64,000 nucleotides of DNA. Origin: Lichina pygmaea (Eukaryota; Ascomycota; Lichinomycetes; Lichinales; Lichinaceae). This document shows, piece by piece, positions 11,141-22,424 of this stretch. The first letter of the stretch is position 1, and every line of letters starts with the position of its first letter. The notes under the pieces were generated by a model. It searched no databases and was not told where the DNA came from. It was given only the letters and a program-made list of their open reading frames with translations. Both the position numbers and the translations under genes were made by a program. Where the stretch lies: NCBI GenBank assembly GCA_963422465.1, contig OY730175.1:1-64000 (forward strand), read 5' to 3'.

Positions 11141-11735
11141 TGTTGTGGTCTGTACCGTACTGTCCTATCTGAGTATAGGATTAGGGTGAGAGGTGGAAGG
11201 CAGGTTGGTTCTCGCAGGAGAGGAGTGTCAAGGAGTGCGAAGGAGTTTGGTGGAACATGGTGATGGTGACACCTGATCAACAGCTTCGTACAAAAAGGAT
11301 TGTATTGAAGTAGATCTAGTTGTCTGGATCACAACATAAGTTGAAGACGATTGTTCCATAGGGGAACTATCACCAGACTATATAGTGCCCAGTTTGTGAG
11401 CAGAGTGAGCTCTGCTCACTTTGCTCACTTTTCATGCACGCTGCAGTGAGCTGGGTGAGCTCTGCTCACTTTGCTCACTTTTCATGCACGCTGCGGCGAG
11501 CTGGGTGAGCTCTGCTCACTTTGCTCACTTTTCATGCACGCTGCGGTGAGCTGGGTGAGCTCTGCTCACTTTGCTCACTTGTTCGTGCATATGCATGCTG
11601 CGGCGAGCACCCCCTGGTTTGTCTCGCCAGTCATGTGACCAGTTCCCGTGTCACGCTGTCTGGTACTTCTGTCCAGTATCCTGTCTGCTGCTTTCTGTGA
11701 GTATATAAAGACTGTGTTCCTCCTGGGTCATAACA
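11141..11735 (-). repeat. 3' LTR of Element 5 (A1, four 50-bp units)
   Basis: 595 bp. Four copies of the TGAGCTCTGCTCACTTTGCT-containing unit are visible, against three in the 5' LTR; the length difference is exactly one 50-bp unit. The TATATAAAG at 11702-11710 points right, toward the antisense ORF ATG 77 bp away. Confidence 0.94.
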
Positions 11736-11778
11736 CTATCCTCCTCTCCATCTTTCATCATCTTGATGAAATCTGGTC

Positions 11779-12279
11779 ATGCCTCCAAAGTCACATGCGA
11801 CTGTTAGCTGAACTCAGCTGGCTGCTCAAATCCGCGATCAGAGTTTTGTTTCGCGTACGCCCTACAACTTTTGTGTTCTCTGTGGTCGTCTATGCTTCCA
11901 GATGCTGGGAGAAGACGATAAGTTGAAATATGCTGTGTGCACTCAGCGTGGAAGGTCTTGTGTCTCTGTGTCCTGGGAATCTTTGAACATGTCCTGGGAC
12001 AACCTCCGTGAGGATGTTGCTGCTGACGAGGCAACACGTGATGCACTCTTTGAACAACTTGCCACAGTGCAGGCTTGTCTGTCTCGGAAGTGAAAGGTGT
12101 TGGAGGGTGCTGAGGTCTGTGCGAGGCAGAAGCTTCAGTGCTTGGTGAAAGAGATAGAGTCGGATGGCGAGGATTTGACTCGATCAGTCATTGACACGTC
12201 CCTCCTGCAGGCCAAGCTGTTTGGTCCTGCTCCTGCCGAAACTGTCGCAGAAGAAGCTGGCAGTTCGCGAGGTTCTTGA
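11779..12279 (+). pseudogene. Antisense ORF, A version (Zn2Cys6-like), in Element 5
   Basis: 501 bp from ATG to TGA on the strand opposite to gag-pol, between the 3' LTR and the pol end. It converges on pol and overlaps its last codons. Internal TGAs occur at codons 11 and 105, where an Arg CGA is inferred. Cys columns 32, 39, 54 and 61 are present; columns 29 and 51 are Tyr (TGT/TGC to TAC/TAT transitions). The downstream SCVSVSWESLN block and the KVLEGAE...KLQCLVKEIE helix align without gaps to the B version at 18416 and 27704. Function unknown; the spacing suggests a zinc cluster plus coiled coil. Confidence 0.75.
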
Positions 12280-15200
12280 GTGGTTCCCAGGTATTCTCCG
12301 AGTCTGGGTATCCTTTCCACTTGACAAGGTATTGCTGACTTTTTCTAGCCAGGATCTATTCAACCTCAAACTCTTGTTCTTCTTCAGGTTGGTGATGAAA
12401 TGTTTCCTGCAAGGGTGTGCTCTGGTCGGCTGGTTCAATCATTGATATATGAAAGTTTGGATGGACTCTGGCATCCCTTGGTAGTCGCAATCTGACGTTG
12501 ACTGGTCCAGTTTTTTCTTCGACTGAAAATGGTCTGACCTTGACATAGTCTAGTTTCTTTGTCCTTGGTTTCTTTGTTCTCCAATTTCTTGTGAGGAGGT
12601 AGACTTTATCCCCCTTCTTTAGCTGAGGTGCTATTTTCGATTTCTTGTCTATTTGATGTTGTATTTTTTCTGAGGTTTCTTGAAGGTAGTGCCTCATCAT
12701 CGTGTGTGTTTGTTGTAGGAGCTTGTCGTGTTGGAGTGCTTTCTCCACATTTGGTGAAGCTCTGCTTGGCATCCCGATGTTCGCATGTTGTCCAAAATTG
12801 GCAAAAAATAGTGATTCCTTTGTTGAGTCTGATCTGTGCTGGTTGATTGCCAGTTGTGCCACCGGTAATAACTGTACCCAATTACTGTGGGTCTTGTTGA
12901 TGTAATGCTGTAAGTAAGTCTCCAGGACTTGGTTCGCTCGCTCTGTCTGGCCGTCAGTTCGTGGGTGATAGGCCGTAGACATTTTGGGTTTTGTACCTAT
13001 GGCTGCACTGATTGTCTTCCAGTAGTTGGATGTGAAGAGTTTGTCTCTGTCTGTAATGATCGTGATCGGAACTCTGTGGTCTCTGACTAATCTGTCCAGT
13101 AAGAGGTGTCCCAACTGTTCTGCTGTGTGGGTCTCCTTGAATAGTACCACTATTAGATATTTTGTGAATCTGTCCACTATCACCATAATCAAGTTGTAGG
13201 TGATTCCTGTGACTGGGTCTTTGGACTTGGGTAGCTTTGTGATGAAGTCCATTGACACATCTTCCCACAGGCCTCTCGGTATCGTGTTCGGGTGTCCTTC
13301 TCTGTATGGCTTATGTCTTCCATGTTTGTTTTTCTGGCATAGTAGACACTTGCTGATGTAGTTTGTGACATGTTGTCAGAGGTTAATGATATTGTTCCCT
13401 GCCTGTTGGATAAGGTCTGTGGTCTTGGAGATTCCTGGGTGACTATGTGCTGGATTATCATAGTAGTTCCTTATTAGTTCTTCAGTGTCTTCTGCTGTGA
13501 GCTTGTTGATCTGTGGTTGAGGCACCAGGTTTCCTTGCTGGTTCTGCTGTAAGATTGTTCCTTGGCGTTCATCATCTTCCATGTGGTTTTTTTGTCAGCT
13601 TAGTGTGTCTGCTCTCCTATTGTCTTGTCCAGGGGTGTACATGATCTTGAATTTGTGTTGCCCTAGGAGTTCAGCCCATCTGACTTGCCGTCTGTTCAGC
13701 TTCTTGGTTGTCGTGAATGTTGTCAGATTCTTGTGGTCTGTGAGAATGGTGAGTTCAGAACTGCTTTCCGCGTACACTCTCCAGTGTTCGAGTGCGTTGA
13801 CGACTGCCAGTAGCTCTTTATCGTGGATATCATAGTTTTGTTCCACTTGTGTTATTTTTCGTGAGTAGTAGGCAACTGGGTGCCACTTGCTGTCTGCCTG
13901 TTGGCATAGACATGCTCCCACTGCCTGATCTGAAGTGTCTGTCTTGATTCGTGTCGGTTGGCCTGTCTTGAAGTTGAGGAGAACTGGTTCCTTGGCGCAA
14001 GCGTTCTTGAGCTGTTGGAATGCTTTTTGTTATCTCTCTGTCCACCAGTACTCCATGTCCTTCTTTGTGAGTTCTGTCAGTGGTGTTGCTATCTGTGAGT
14101 AGTTCTTGATAAACTGTCGGTTGAAGTTGGCAAATCCCAGGAAGGCTTGTACTTCCTTAACTGATGTCAGTGTTGGCCATTGCTGAATCGCTTTGATCTT
14201 CTCAGGGTCAATCTTGATCCCTTCAATCCCTATGATGTATCTGAGGAATTCAACTTCCAGTTTGTTGAACTTGTATTTCTTTGGGTTGAGCTTGAGCCCT
14301 GCCTCTTGTAGGCATCATAGAACATCCTTCACATGTTTGGTATGTTCCTGTTGCGTGTTCGAGTAGACAAGAATGTTGTCCAGGTAGGTGATAGCTGTTT
14401 GGTCCAGGTGTGCTCTGATGATGTTGTTGATCAATGCTTGACATGTTGCCAGTGTGTTTGTGAGTCCGAATAGTATAACCAGATACTTGTAGTGTCTGTA
14501 TCAGGTTCTGAAGGCTGTCTTCCATTCTTCTCCTTCTTTCATGCGTATCAGGTTGTATGCTCCTTTCAAGTCCAGCTTGGTAAAGATTGTAGCTTGGCTG
14601 ATCCTGTCTCGCAATTTGTTCGCATTTGGCAACAGATATCAGTTCTTGATGGTAATGTTGTTGAGTTTCCTGTAATCCACACAAAGTTGAAGACTTCCGT
14701 CTTTCTTTGGTGCAAATAGTATTGGGTATCCTGCTGGTGATTGAGATTCTCGAATGAAACTCTTTTTCAGGTTTTCCTCCAGGTACTCGCGAAGTACTTG
14801 GAGCTCTCTCTCTGATAACTGGTAAATTGGTCCAAATCCTGGCTCTGTCCCTGGTTGCAACTTGATCTCATGATCCCAAGGTTGGTGCTTAGGCAACACT
14901 GCTGTTGTTGTCTCTTCCTGAAAGAGGTTATCATACCCAGGTCGGTACTCTTCAGGGATTTCCAGAGGGTTAACAACTTCCTCTCTCTTCATCTCTGACT
15001 GTTTGGCCACCTGGTTCTGGGGTGTGCCTGTCAAGGCAGACCTCTTCTTTTGAGAGTTGTCCTTTCTGTCAGTGAGGTTCCACTGAGGACTCCTTCCCTC
15101 ATCTGTCCACGCCTTCTGTGGCTGGTAACAGGTCCAAGCTGTGTTGTTAGTGCAGTTCCTAAACGTGAGTACTCCTGTTCTCCAGTTAACAACTGGGTTG

Positions 15201-15520
15201 TGCTTCTTTAGCCAAGGCATCCCCAAATAGATATCCTGAGTGGCCAACTTGACAATATCAAGGTGGATCCTTTCAGCATGGTGTCCGGTAACTATTTCCA
15301 TTGGCTGCGTCTCATGGCAGACTAGCTCTGTCTGTCCATTTGCCATCGCAAGCTGATAGGGCTGCTGCTTGCGTCTCCTTCCAGTGCTGAGGGTATCGTA
15401 AAGTTGTCTCAAGATGTAGTTTCCACTGGCTCCAGAGTCAACAAGTGCGTATGTCTGTACTGGCGTGTTGGCATGTAGTGACACAGGCAATCGCAGGTGC
15501 TTTGCGTTGCTAGGGGTCAT
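12188..15520 (-). pseudogene. pol: Element 5 pol
   Basis: Begins at the ATG (15520) within the conserved ATGA overlap. The longest open stretches are protease to RT N-terminus (15520-14639, DSGASGNYI intact, ending IKN then TGA where the family usually has Arg) and integrase to C-terminus (13258-12356: MSMDFITKLPKS, ITDRDKLFTSNYW, HPRTDGQTERANQ, QLKKGDKVYLL). The RT motif is YLDN (14375-14386). A chromodomain follows (EEEQEFEVE...[16 protein letters not shown]). It is the least damaged pol of the family here, but still has several stops. Confidence 0.9.
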
Positions 15521-16710
15521 GTTGTTGAGCTCCTGATGTCACCCCTTGACAAGGGAGTTCAGTCTTTTCCTGATCAAAGTGTCTTACCACTGACTGGGCA
15601 ATGGGTCCAGCTATTCCCATCAGTTCTGAGGAATCTGTTCATGAATTTGTCTTGCTGATGCTTGTCACATCCAGGCTTGAGACAGTATTGCCAATTGTCA
15701 ATGTAGCAGTTGTAGTTGTTGCCTTGCTGTAGGAACATGAGGTGTTTGTGCCAATCATGTGTGTGCCCGGGGAATGTGGTGTGTTGGCGTTTGTCCTATT
15801 GTTCGAGGGATAGCTGAGCCTCTTCTGGTGGGTCCTCTGGCTCGATGACATTCCAGTCTCTGTTGAGTGTATTAAGTTGCTGTCGGTGCACCTTGTTCTT
15901 TGAACAACAGTCTTTCACCATGTGGCCTAGCTTGCCACAGGCATAGCACTTCAGTGCTTTCCCCTTTTTGTTATTCCTTCCCTTCGTGAACCTTCCCTTG
16001 TGGTGGACTGCATCCAGTTCCATGGGTGCATAGCCATATGGATCATGTGGTGGTGCCTTGTTAGGTGGCTTGTAGTGGTTGCTCACATGCCATGCAGGGT
16101 GGCTGTATCCTCTGTCGTGGCACTTCTCCATCGCTCGCTCGAATAGCTTGTCATCGATGTTGATTGCTTGTGCGATGAGTTCATCCAGTGTGTCAACTGC
16201 TCGTCCGTCAAAGGTGATCTTATCCTTCATGTTTTCCTTGAGTCCATGTCAGTACATGACTATCAGGGTGTTGTCATCCCAGTCGGTCAGTACTGAGTAT
16301 TGTTTGAACTGCGTGGTGTACTCTGCGGCTGAACGTTGTTGTTTGATGTGCTGGATCATTCGTATAGCCACTTTGTCTTTGTTAGATAGTCCAAGGATCC
16401 TTTTGATCTTGTCCTTGAATCATGTCCATTTTGTCATCCATTCTGTTGTGCTGTTGTGGTCTCTGTTTCCTGAGAGGTGTTTGTTGACGTAGGGCTTGAT
16501 CCATTGATAAGCATTACCTCTCATGTAAGTGGTTGCGAAGAGGGGCCACTTCTCCTTAGGCAGCTTTGTCTCTGGTTGGAATTGAAAGTAGACTTGGAGT
16601 TGCATGAGCCAGTCATCGACCTTGTTTCTTTCACTGTAGAACAGGTCTGGCTTGGCGACACTAATCTTTCCATCTGGGAAGTTGGGGTTGGTTGCTTCTG
16701 AGGTACTCAT
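15517..16710 (-). pseudogene. gag: Element 5 gag with internal deletion
   Basis: Minus strand from the ATG at 16710. The N-terminal core stays open to residue 96 (NAYQWIKPYVNKHLSGNR, then TEWMTKWT and TGA). The zinc knuckle is intact. At the codon after KNKVH this copy has CGA (Arg) where the others have TGA, which shows the ancestral state. A deletion at about 15798, bounded by TTGTCCT in the undeleted copies, removes most of the region with the three W-C-C-H motifs. Confidence 0.87.
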
Positions 16711-16728
16711 CCTTGAGGGTCTTCAAAG

Positions 16729-17273
16729 TGTTGTGGTCTGTACCGTACTGTTCTATCCGAGTATAGGATTAGGGTGAGAGGTGGAAGACAGGTTGGTTCT
16801 CGCAGGAGAGGAGTGTCAAGGAGTGCGAAGGGGTTTGGTGGAACGTGGTGATAGTGACACCTGATCAACAGCTTTGTACAAAAAGGATTGTATTGAAGTA
16901 GATCTAGTTGTCTGGATCATAACATGAGTTGAAGATGATTGTTCCATAGGGGAACTATCGCCGGACTATATAGTGCCCAGTTCGTGAGCAGAGTGAGCTC
17001 TGCTCACTTTGCTCACTTTTCATGCATGCTGCAGTGAGCTGGGTGAGCTCTGCTCACTTTGCTCACTTTTCATGCACGCTGCGGTGAGCTGGGTGAGCTC
17101 TGCTCACTTTGCTCACTTGTTCGTGCATATGCATGCTGCGGTGAGCACCCCCTGGTTTGTCTCACCAGTCACGTGACCGGTTCCTGTGTCACGCTGTCTG
17201 GTACTTCCGTCCAGTATCCTGTCTGCTGCTTTCTGTGAGTATATAAAGACTGTGTTCCTCCTGGGTCGTAACA
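16729..17273 (-). repeat. 5' LTR of Element 5 (A1, three 50-bp units)
   Basis: 545 bp, TGTTGTGG...CGTAACA in plus orientation. Same subtype as 11141-11735 and 3973-4516. Followed by the TSD TCTTA and LINE A sequence. Confidence 0.94.
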
Positions 17274-17950
17274 TCTTAAATCTTTCAGGGAAGTACTCCA
17301 GTTTCCAGCATGTTGAAGTCAGAATAGCTAGAGCTTGGCAGAACCTAGGCCCCAGAGCTCTCAGAAATCCATTTGGCAGCTTATCTCTCCCTCCTGCTGT
17401 GAAAGGTTTCTTCTTGGCCAGAATTTGCTCCACTTCTTCACATGTTACCTCCTGGGAGAGCTGTATCTCAGAGATAGTCTGGGAGCTTTCTGAGCCTGGT
17501 TCTGGAACTAGAGCTTTTGGAAAGAACTGTTGTGAGAAGGCTTTAGTCTTTTCCTCAAAGGTTTTGGCTATTCCTTCTTGTGTTTCCAGGTCAGGAACCA
17601 GAGGAAGATCAGGAGTCTTGTTGGCTTTGGACTTTCCCCACTTTGCAAGCTTCCAGAACTTTGAAGAGCTGGCCAGCTCATGGATTTGGTGTCTGAAAGT
17701 GTTCTGTTTTCCATCTCTGACTGCCTTTTTCTTGAGCTTAGTTGCTTGCTCAAGTTCCTCTTGACTTGCTTGCCTTTTTTGCACTTTTCTTCTTACTCTT
17801 CTTTTCTCTTTAACCTTGTTTTGGATCTCTTGATTCCACCAGGGAACTGAGTGGCCAGATTGCTTCTGGAGCTGTGTGGATTTGCTTGCTATTTCTTGGA
17901 GAAAGTTGTCAAGATACTCCAAGTACTCATCCACTTCATATTTGTCTTGT
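17274..17950 (-). pseudogene. LINE A ORF2, endonuclease-RT linker part
   Basis: Minus strand from about 17934 (MDEYLEYLDNFLQEIASK) to 17274, open throughout: basic linker NKVKEKRRVRRKVQKRQ, then TFEEKTKAFSQQFFP and the CEEVEQILAKKKPFTAGG block that precedes the RT fingers. It joins in register with 11140 once Element 5 is removed. The 5' end at 17950 abuts the TSD. The endonuclease is absent (5' truncation). Confidence 0.9.
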
Positions 17951-17962
17951 CAATCATTCTAT

Positions 17963-18371
17963 AGGGGAACTATCATCAGACTATATAGTGCTGGCCTGTC
18001 AAGACAATCAAGATTGTCTTGACAGTCTTGACATCAAGATGGGTGAGATTGTCTTGACGTCAAGACAGGTGAGATTGTCTTGACAGTCCCACCATGTTAT
18101 GCACCCTGTGTCAAGACTGGTGAGATTGTCTTGATACTTCATGCATCCTGCGTCAAGACTGGTGAGATTGTCTCAATACTTCATGCATCCTGTGTCAAGA
18201 CTGGTGAGATTGTCTTGATACTTTATACATCCTGTGTCAAGACTCCTGTGTGTGTCTCAACAGTCACGTGACCTCTTGTTGGTTGGTCACTTGACTTCCA
18301 TAGTGTCCTCTTGTCTGGCCCACAGCCTGATTGCCTATAAATGAGTGGCTCCTATCCCATAGGTTGTAACA
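17963..18371 (-). repeat. 3' LTR of Element 4, second part (R-U3, type B)
   Basis: Resumes at AGGGGAACTATC after the LINE TSD copy. It contains the sense TATA palindrome, the about 42-bp CAAGAC/GTCTTG units plus an extra short unit (ACATCAAGATGGG...) not present in the 5' LTR, CACGTG near 18265, and TATAAAT at 18336 facing right. Ends GTAACA at 18371. Confidence 0.9.
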
Positions 18372-18415
18372 CTACTCTCCTCTCCTTCATTCATCATCCT
18401 GATGAATTCTTGAGT

Positions 18416-18916
18416 ATGTCTGCAAAATCATGTACCTCTGCTTACTGAAAACAACTGGCAGCCCAGATCTGTGATCATAACTTTGTGTCACTTGCTCTGT
18501 GTGACTTCTGTGTTTTGAACCACAAGCCCTGCTTCCAAATGTCTGACAACAACAATATGTTGAAGTGCGCTGAATACACTTGTTATGGGAAGTCCTGTGT
18601 GTCACTTTCTTGGGAGTCACTGAACATGACCCAAGATAACCTTTGTGAGGATTTGGCTGTTGATGAGGCCAAGTGGGATACTCTTGTTGAGCAGCTTGCT
18701 GAGCTGCAGGCTTGTGTATCCTGAAAGTGAAAAGTTCTTGAAGGTGCTGAGAGTCAAGCAAAAAAGAAGCTCCAGTGCCTTGTTGCTGAGATAGAGGCAG
18801 ATAGTGAAAACTTGTCAGCAACAGTCATTGATATGTTCACACTGCAGGCCAAGCTGTTCAGTCCTGCTGCTGCCGGAACTGCTGCAGAAGGAGCTGGCAG
18901 TTGGCAAGGTTCCTGA
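18416..18916 (+). pseudogene. Antisense ORF, B version (Zn2Cys6-like), in Element 4
   Basis: 501 bp, 166 codons plus stop, opposite to pol; the ATG lies 80 bp after the TATAAAT of the 3' LTR. Cys at residues 29, 32, 39, 51 and 61, with Tyr at 54 (Cys in the copy at 27704), giving the ancestral spacing C-x2-C-x6-C-x11-C-x2-C-x6-C. TGA stops at codons 11, 103 and 105. From about residue 83 the sequence is Glu/Lys/Leu-rich (LVEQLAELQACVS, then KVLEGAESQAKKKLQCL), a probable coiled coil. The spacing is that of fungal binuclear zinc clusters, but the usual run of Arg/Lys in the first loop is missing. Confidence 0.75.
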
Positions 18917-21780
18917 GTGGTTCCCAGGTATTTTCTGAGTCTGGGTAGTTTTTCCACTTAACAAGGTATCACTGACCTTTTCTCTTCAAGATCTGTTTGA
19001 TCTCAAATTCCTGTTCTTCCTCTGGTTGGTAATGAAATGTTTCCTGCAAGGGTGTGCTCTGGTCAGCTAATTTGATCATTGAGATGTGAAAGTTTGGGTG
19101 TACCTGAGCATCTCTCAGTAGTCACAGTCTGATGTTGACTAGTCTGGTTCTTTCTTCAACTGAAAATAGTCTGACCTTGACATAGTCCAGTTTCTTTGTT
19201 CTTGGTTTCTTGACTTTCCAATTTTTTGTGAGGAGGTAGACTTTATCCCCCTTCTTCAGCTGAGGTGCTATTTTCAATTTTTTGTCTATTTGGTGTTACA
19301 TCTTTTCTGAGGTCTCTTGAAGATAATACCTTGTCATTGTGTGTGTTTGTTGTAGGAGCTTGTCATATTAGAGTACTTTCTCTGTGTTTGGTGAAGCTCT
19401 GCTTAGCATTCTGATGTTTGCGTGTCACCCAAAATTGGCAAAGAATAGTAATTCCTTTGTTGAGTCTGATCTGTGCTGGTTGATTGCTAGCTGTGCCACT
19501 GGTAATAATTGTACCCAATTGCTGTGGGTCTGGTTGATGTAATGCTGCAAATAAGTCTCCAGGACTTGGTTTGCTCACTCTGTCTGGCTGTCAGTTTGTG
19601 GGTGATAGGCTGTAGACATTTTGGGTTTTGTTCCCATGGCTGCACTGATTGTCTTCCAGTAGTTTGATGTGAAGAGTTTATCTCTATCAGTAATAACTGT
19701 GATTAGAACTCTGTGGTCTCTGACCAATCTATCCAGTAAGAGGTGTCCCAACTGTTCTGCTGTGTGGGTCTTCTTGAATAGTACCACTATTAGATATTTT
19801 GTGAATCTGTCCACTATCACCATAATTAAGTTGTAGGTGATTCCTGTGACTGGGTCTTTGGACTTGGGTAGTTTTGTGATGAAGTCCATTGACACATCTT
19901 CCCACAGACCTCTTGGTATCATGTTTGGGTATTCTTCTCCATATAGTTTGTGTCTTCTGTGTTTGTTTTTCTAGCACAGTAGATATTTGCTGATGTAGCT
20001 TGTGATATGTTGTTAGAGGTTGATGACATTGTTCCCTGCCTGTTAGATAAGGTCTGTGGTCTTGGAGATTCCTGGGTGACTATGTGCTGGATTGTTGTGG
20101 TAGTTCCTTATTAGTTCTTCAGTGTCTTCTGCCGTGAGCTTGTTGATCTGTGGCTGAGGCACCAGGTTTCCTTGCTGGTCCTGCTGTAAGATCATTCCTT
20201 GGTGTTCATCATCTTCCATGTGGTCTTTTCATCAGCTTAGTGTGTCTACTCTCCTGTTGTCTTGTCCAGGGGTGTACAAGATCTTGAACTTGTGTTGCCC
20301 TAGGAGTTCAGCCCATCTGACTTGCTGTCTGTTCAGCTTCTTGGTTGTTGTGAACGTTGTCAGATTCTTGTGGTCTGTGAGAATGGTGAGTTTGGAACTA
20401 CTTTCCACGTACACTCTCCAGTGTTTGAGTGTGTTGACAACTGCCAGTAGCTCTTTGTTGTGGATATTATAGTTTTGTTCTGCTTGTGACATTTTGCGTG
20501 AGTAGTAGGCAACTGGGTGCCACTTGCTGTCTGCCTGTTAGTATAAACATACTCCCACTGCCTGATCTGAAGTGTCTGTCTTGATTTGTGTCAGTTGGCC
20601 TGTCTTGAAGTTGAGGAGAACTGGTTCCTTGGCGCAAGTGTCCTTGAGCTGTTAGAATGTTTTTTGTTATCTCTCTGTCCACCACTACTCCACATCTTTT
20701 TTTGTGAGTTCTGTCAGTGGTGTTGCTGTTTGTGAGTAGTTCTTGATAAACTGTCAGTTGAAGTTGGCAAATCCTAGGAAGGCTTGTACTTCCTTAACTG
20801 ATGTCAGTGTTGGCTATTGTTAAATCACTTTGATTTTCTCAGGGTTGATCTTGATCTCTTCAATTCCTATGATGTATCTGAGGAATTCAACTTCCAGTTT
20901 GTTGAACTCGCATTTCTTCAGGTTGAGCTTGAGCCCTACCTTTTGTAGGCATCGTAGAACATTCTTCACATGTTTGGTATGTTCCTGTTATGTGTTCGAG
21001 TAGACAAGAATGTTGTCTAAGTAGATGATAGCTGTTTAGTCTAGGTATACTCTGATAATGTTGTTGATCAATGCTTGACATGTTGCTAGTGTGTTCGTGA
21101 GTCTGAATAGTATAACCAGATACTTGTAGTGTCTGTATCAGGTTCTGAAGACTGTCTTCCATTCTTCTCCTTCTTTCATGCGTATCAGGTTGTATACTCC
21201 TTTCAAGTTTAGCTTGGTGAAGATTGTAGCTTGGCTGATCCTGTCTTGCAATTTGTTCACATTTGGCAACAGATATCAGTTCTTGATGGTAATGTTGTTG
21301 AGTTTCCTGTAGTCCACACAAAGTTGAAGACTTCTGTCTTTCTTTAGTGCAAATAGTATTGGGTATCCTGCTGGTGATTGAGATTCTCAAATAAAACTCT
21401 TTTTCAGGTTTTCCTCCAGGTACTCGTGAAGTACTTGGAGCTCTTTCTCTGATAACTGGTAAATTAGTCCAAATTCTGGCTCTGTCCCTGGTTGCAACTT
21501 GATCTCATGATCCCAAGGTTGGTGCTTAGGCAACACTACTGTTATTGTCTCTTCCTGAAAGAGGTTATCATACCCAGGTCAGTACTCTTCAGAGATCTCC
21601 AGAGGGTTAACAACTTCCTCTCTCTTCATCTCTGACTGTTTGGCCACCTGGTTCCAGGGTGTGCCTGTCAAGGTAGACCTCTTCTCTTGAGAGTCATCCT
21701 TTCTGTCAGTGAGGTTCCACTGAGGACTCTCTCCCTTATCTGTCCACACCTTCTGTGGCTGGTAACAGGTCCAAGCTGTG
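18858..21780 (-). pseudogene. pol: Element 4 pol, RT to chromodomain part
   Basis: Minus-strand pol from the Element 6 insertion point (21780) to the stop at 18858. Legible: RT with YLDN at 21012-21023, RNase H (HNKELLAVVNTLKHW), integrase (MDFITKLPKSKD, ITDRDKLFTSNYW, AYHPQTDSQTE), QLKKGDK and a chromodomain. Numerous stops. The upstream protease part lies across Element 6 at 28453-28834. Confidence 0.88.
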
Positions 21781-22406
21781 TGTTACAACCCAGAGGATGG
21801 GAGCCACTTATTTATAGGCAATCAGGCCACAGGCCAGGCAAGAGGACACCATGGAAGTCAAGTGACCAACCAACAAGGGGTCACGTGACTGTCAAGACAC
21901 ACACAGGAGTCTCAACGCAGGATACATAAAGCATCAAGACAATCTCACCAGTCTTGACGCAGGATGCATGAAGCATCAAGACAATCTCACCAGTCTTGAC
22001 ACAGGATGCATGAAGCATCAAGACAATCTCACCAGTCTTGACGCAGGGTGCATAACATGGTGGGACTGTTGAGACAATCTCACCTGTCTTGACGCAGGGT
22101 GCATAACATGGTGGGACTGTCAAGACTGTCAAGACAATCTTGATTGTCTTGACAGGCCAGCACTATATAGTCTGGTGATAGTTCCCTTATGGAACAATCA
22201 TCTTCAACTCATGTTGTGATCCAGACAACTAGATCTACTTCAATACAATCCTTTTGTACGAAGCTGTTGATCAGGTGTCACCACCACCACATTCCACCAA
22301 ACCCCTTCGCACTTCTTGACACTCCTCTCCTGCGAGAACCAACCCGCCTTCCACCTCTCACCCTAATCCTATACTTGGATAGGATGGTATGGTACAGACC
22401 ACAACA
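21781..22406 (+). repeat. 5' LTR of Element 6 (type B)
   Basis: 626 bp, TGTTACAACCC...CACAACA. Antisense TATAAATAAG (plus strand CTTATTTATAGG) near 21808; GGTCACGTGAC near 21881. Three full 42-bp units. R-U5 is the same as in the type A LTRs. Confidence 0.94.
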
Positions 22407-22424
22407 CTTTGAAGACCCTCAAGG

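Larger units (their letters stand above)
11141..17273 (-). mobile_element. Element 5, Chromo-1 type A1, complete with TSD, inserted in LINE A
   Basis: Both LTRs are present (11141-11735 and 16729-17273) with 5-bp TSD TCTTA (11136-11140, 17274-17278). Uninterrupted LINE D carries the same target sequence, confirming the empty site. 6133 bp, shorter than Element 6 mainly because of a deletion of roughly 350 bp in gag at about 15798 between two TTGTCCT copies. Purine-rich PPT (GGAGAGGAGGATAG on its own strand) abuts the 3' LTR at 11736. Confidence 0.95.
9209..17950 (-). mobile_element. LINE A, Tad-like non-LTR retrotransposon, 5'-truncated, interrupted by Element 5
   Basis: Flanked by a 12-bp TSD CAATCATTCTAT (9197-9208 and 17951-17962). 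On the plus strand it starts with a T-rich tract, i.e. a poly(A)/TAAA tail on the element's own strand. LINE sequence is 9209-11140 and 17274-17950, about 2.6 kb. Compared with LINE D (60.7 kb onward) it begins in ORF2 between the endonuclease and RT, so it is 5'-truncated as usual for target-primed insertion. No stop codon is visible in either ORF2 piece apart from the natural end at 9379. Confidence 0.92.

Noticed and set aside
22000-22140. CRISPR-like array of repeats in the type B LTR.
   Set aside because: Units are contiguous tandem repeats within U3, without unique spacers, and present in every type B LTR; this is a eukaryotic telomere-bearing sequence.
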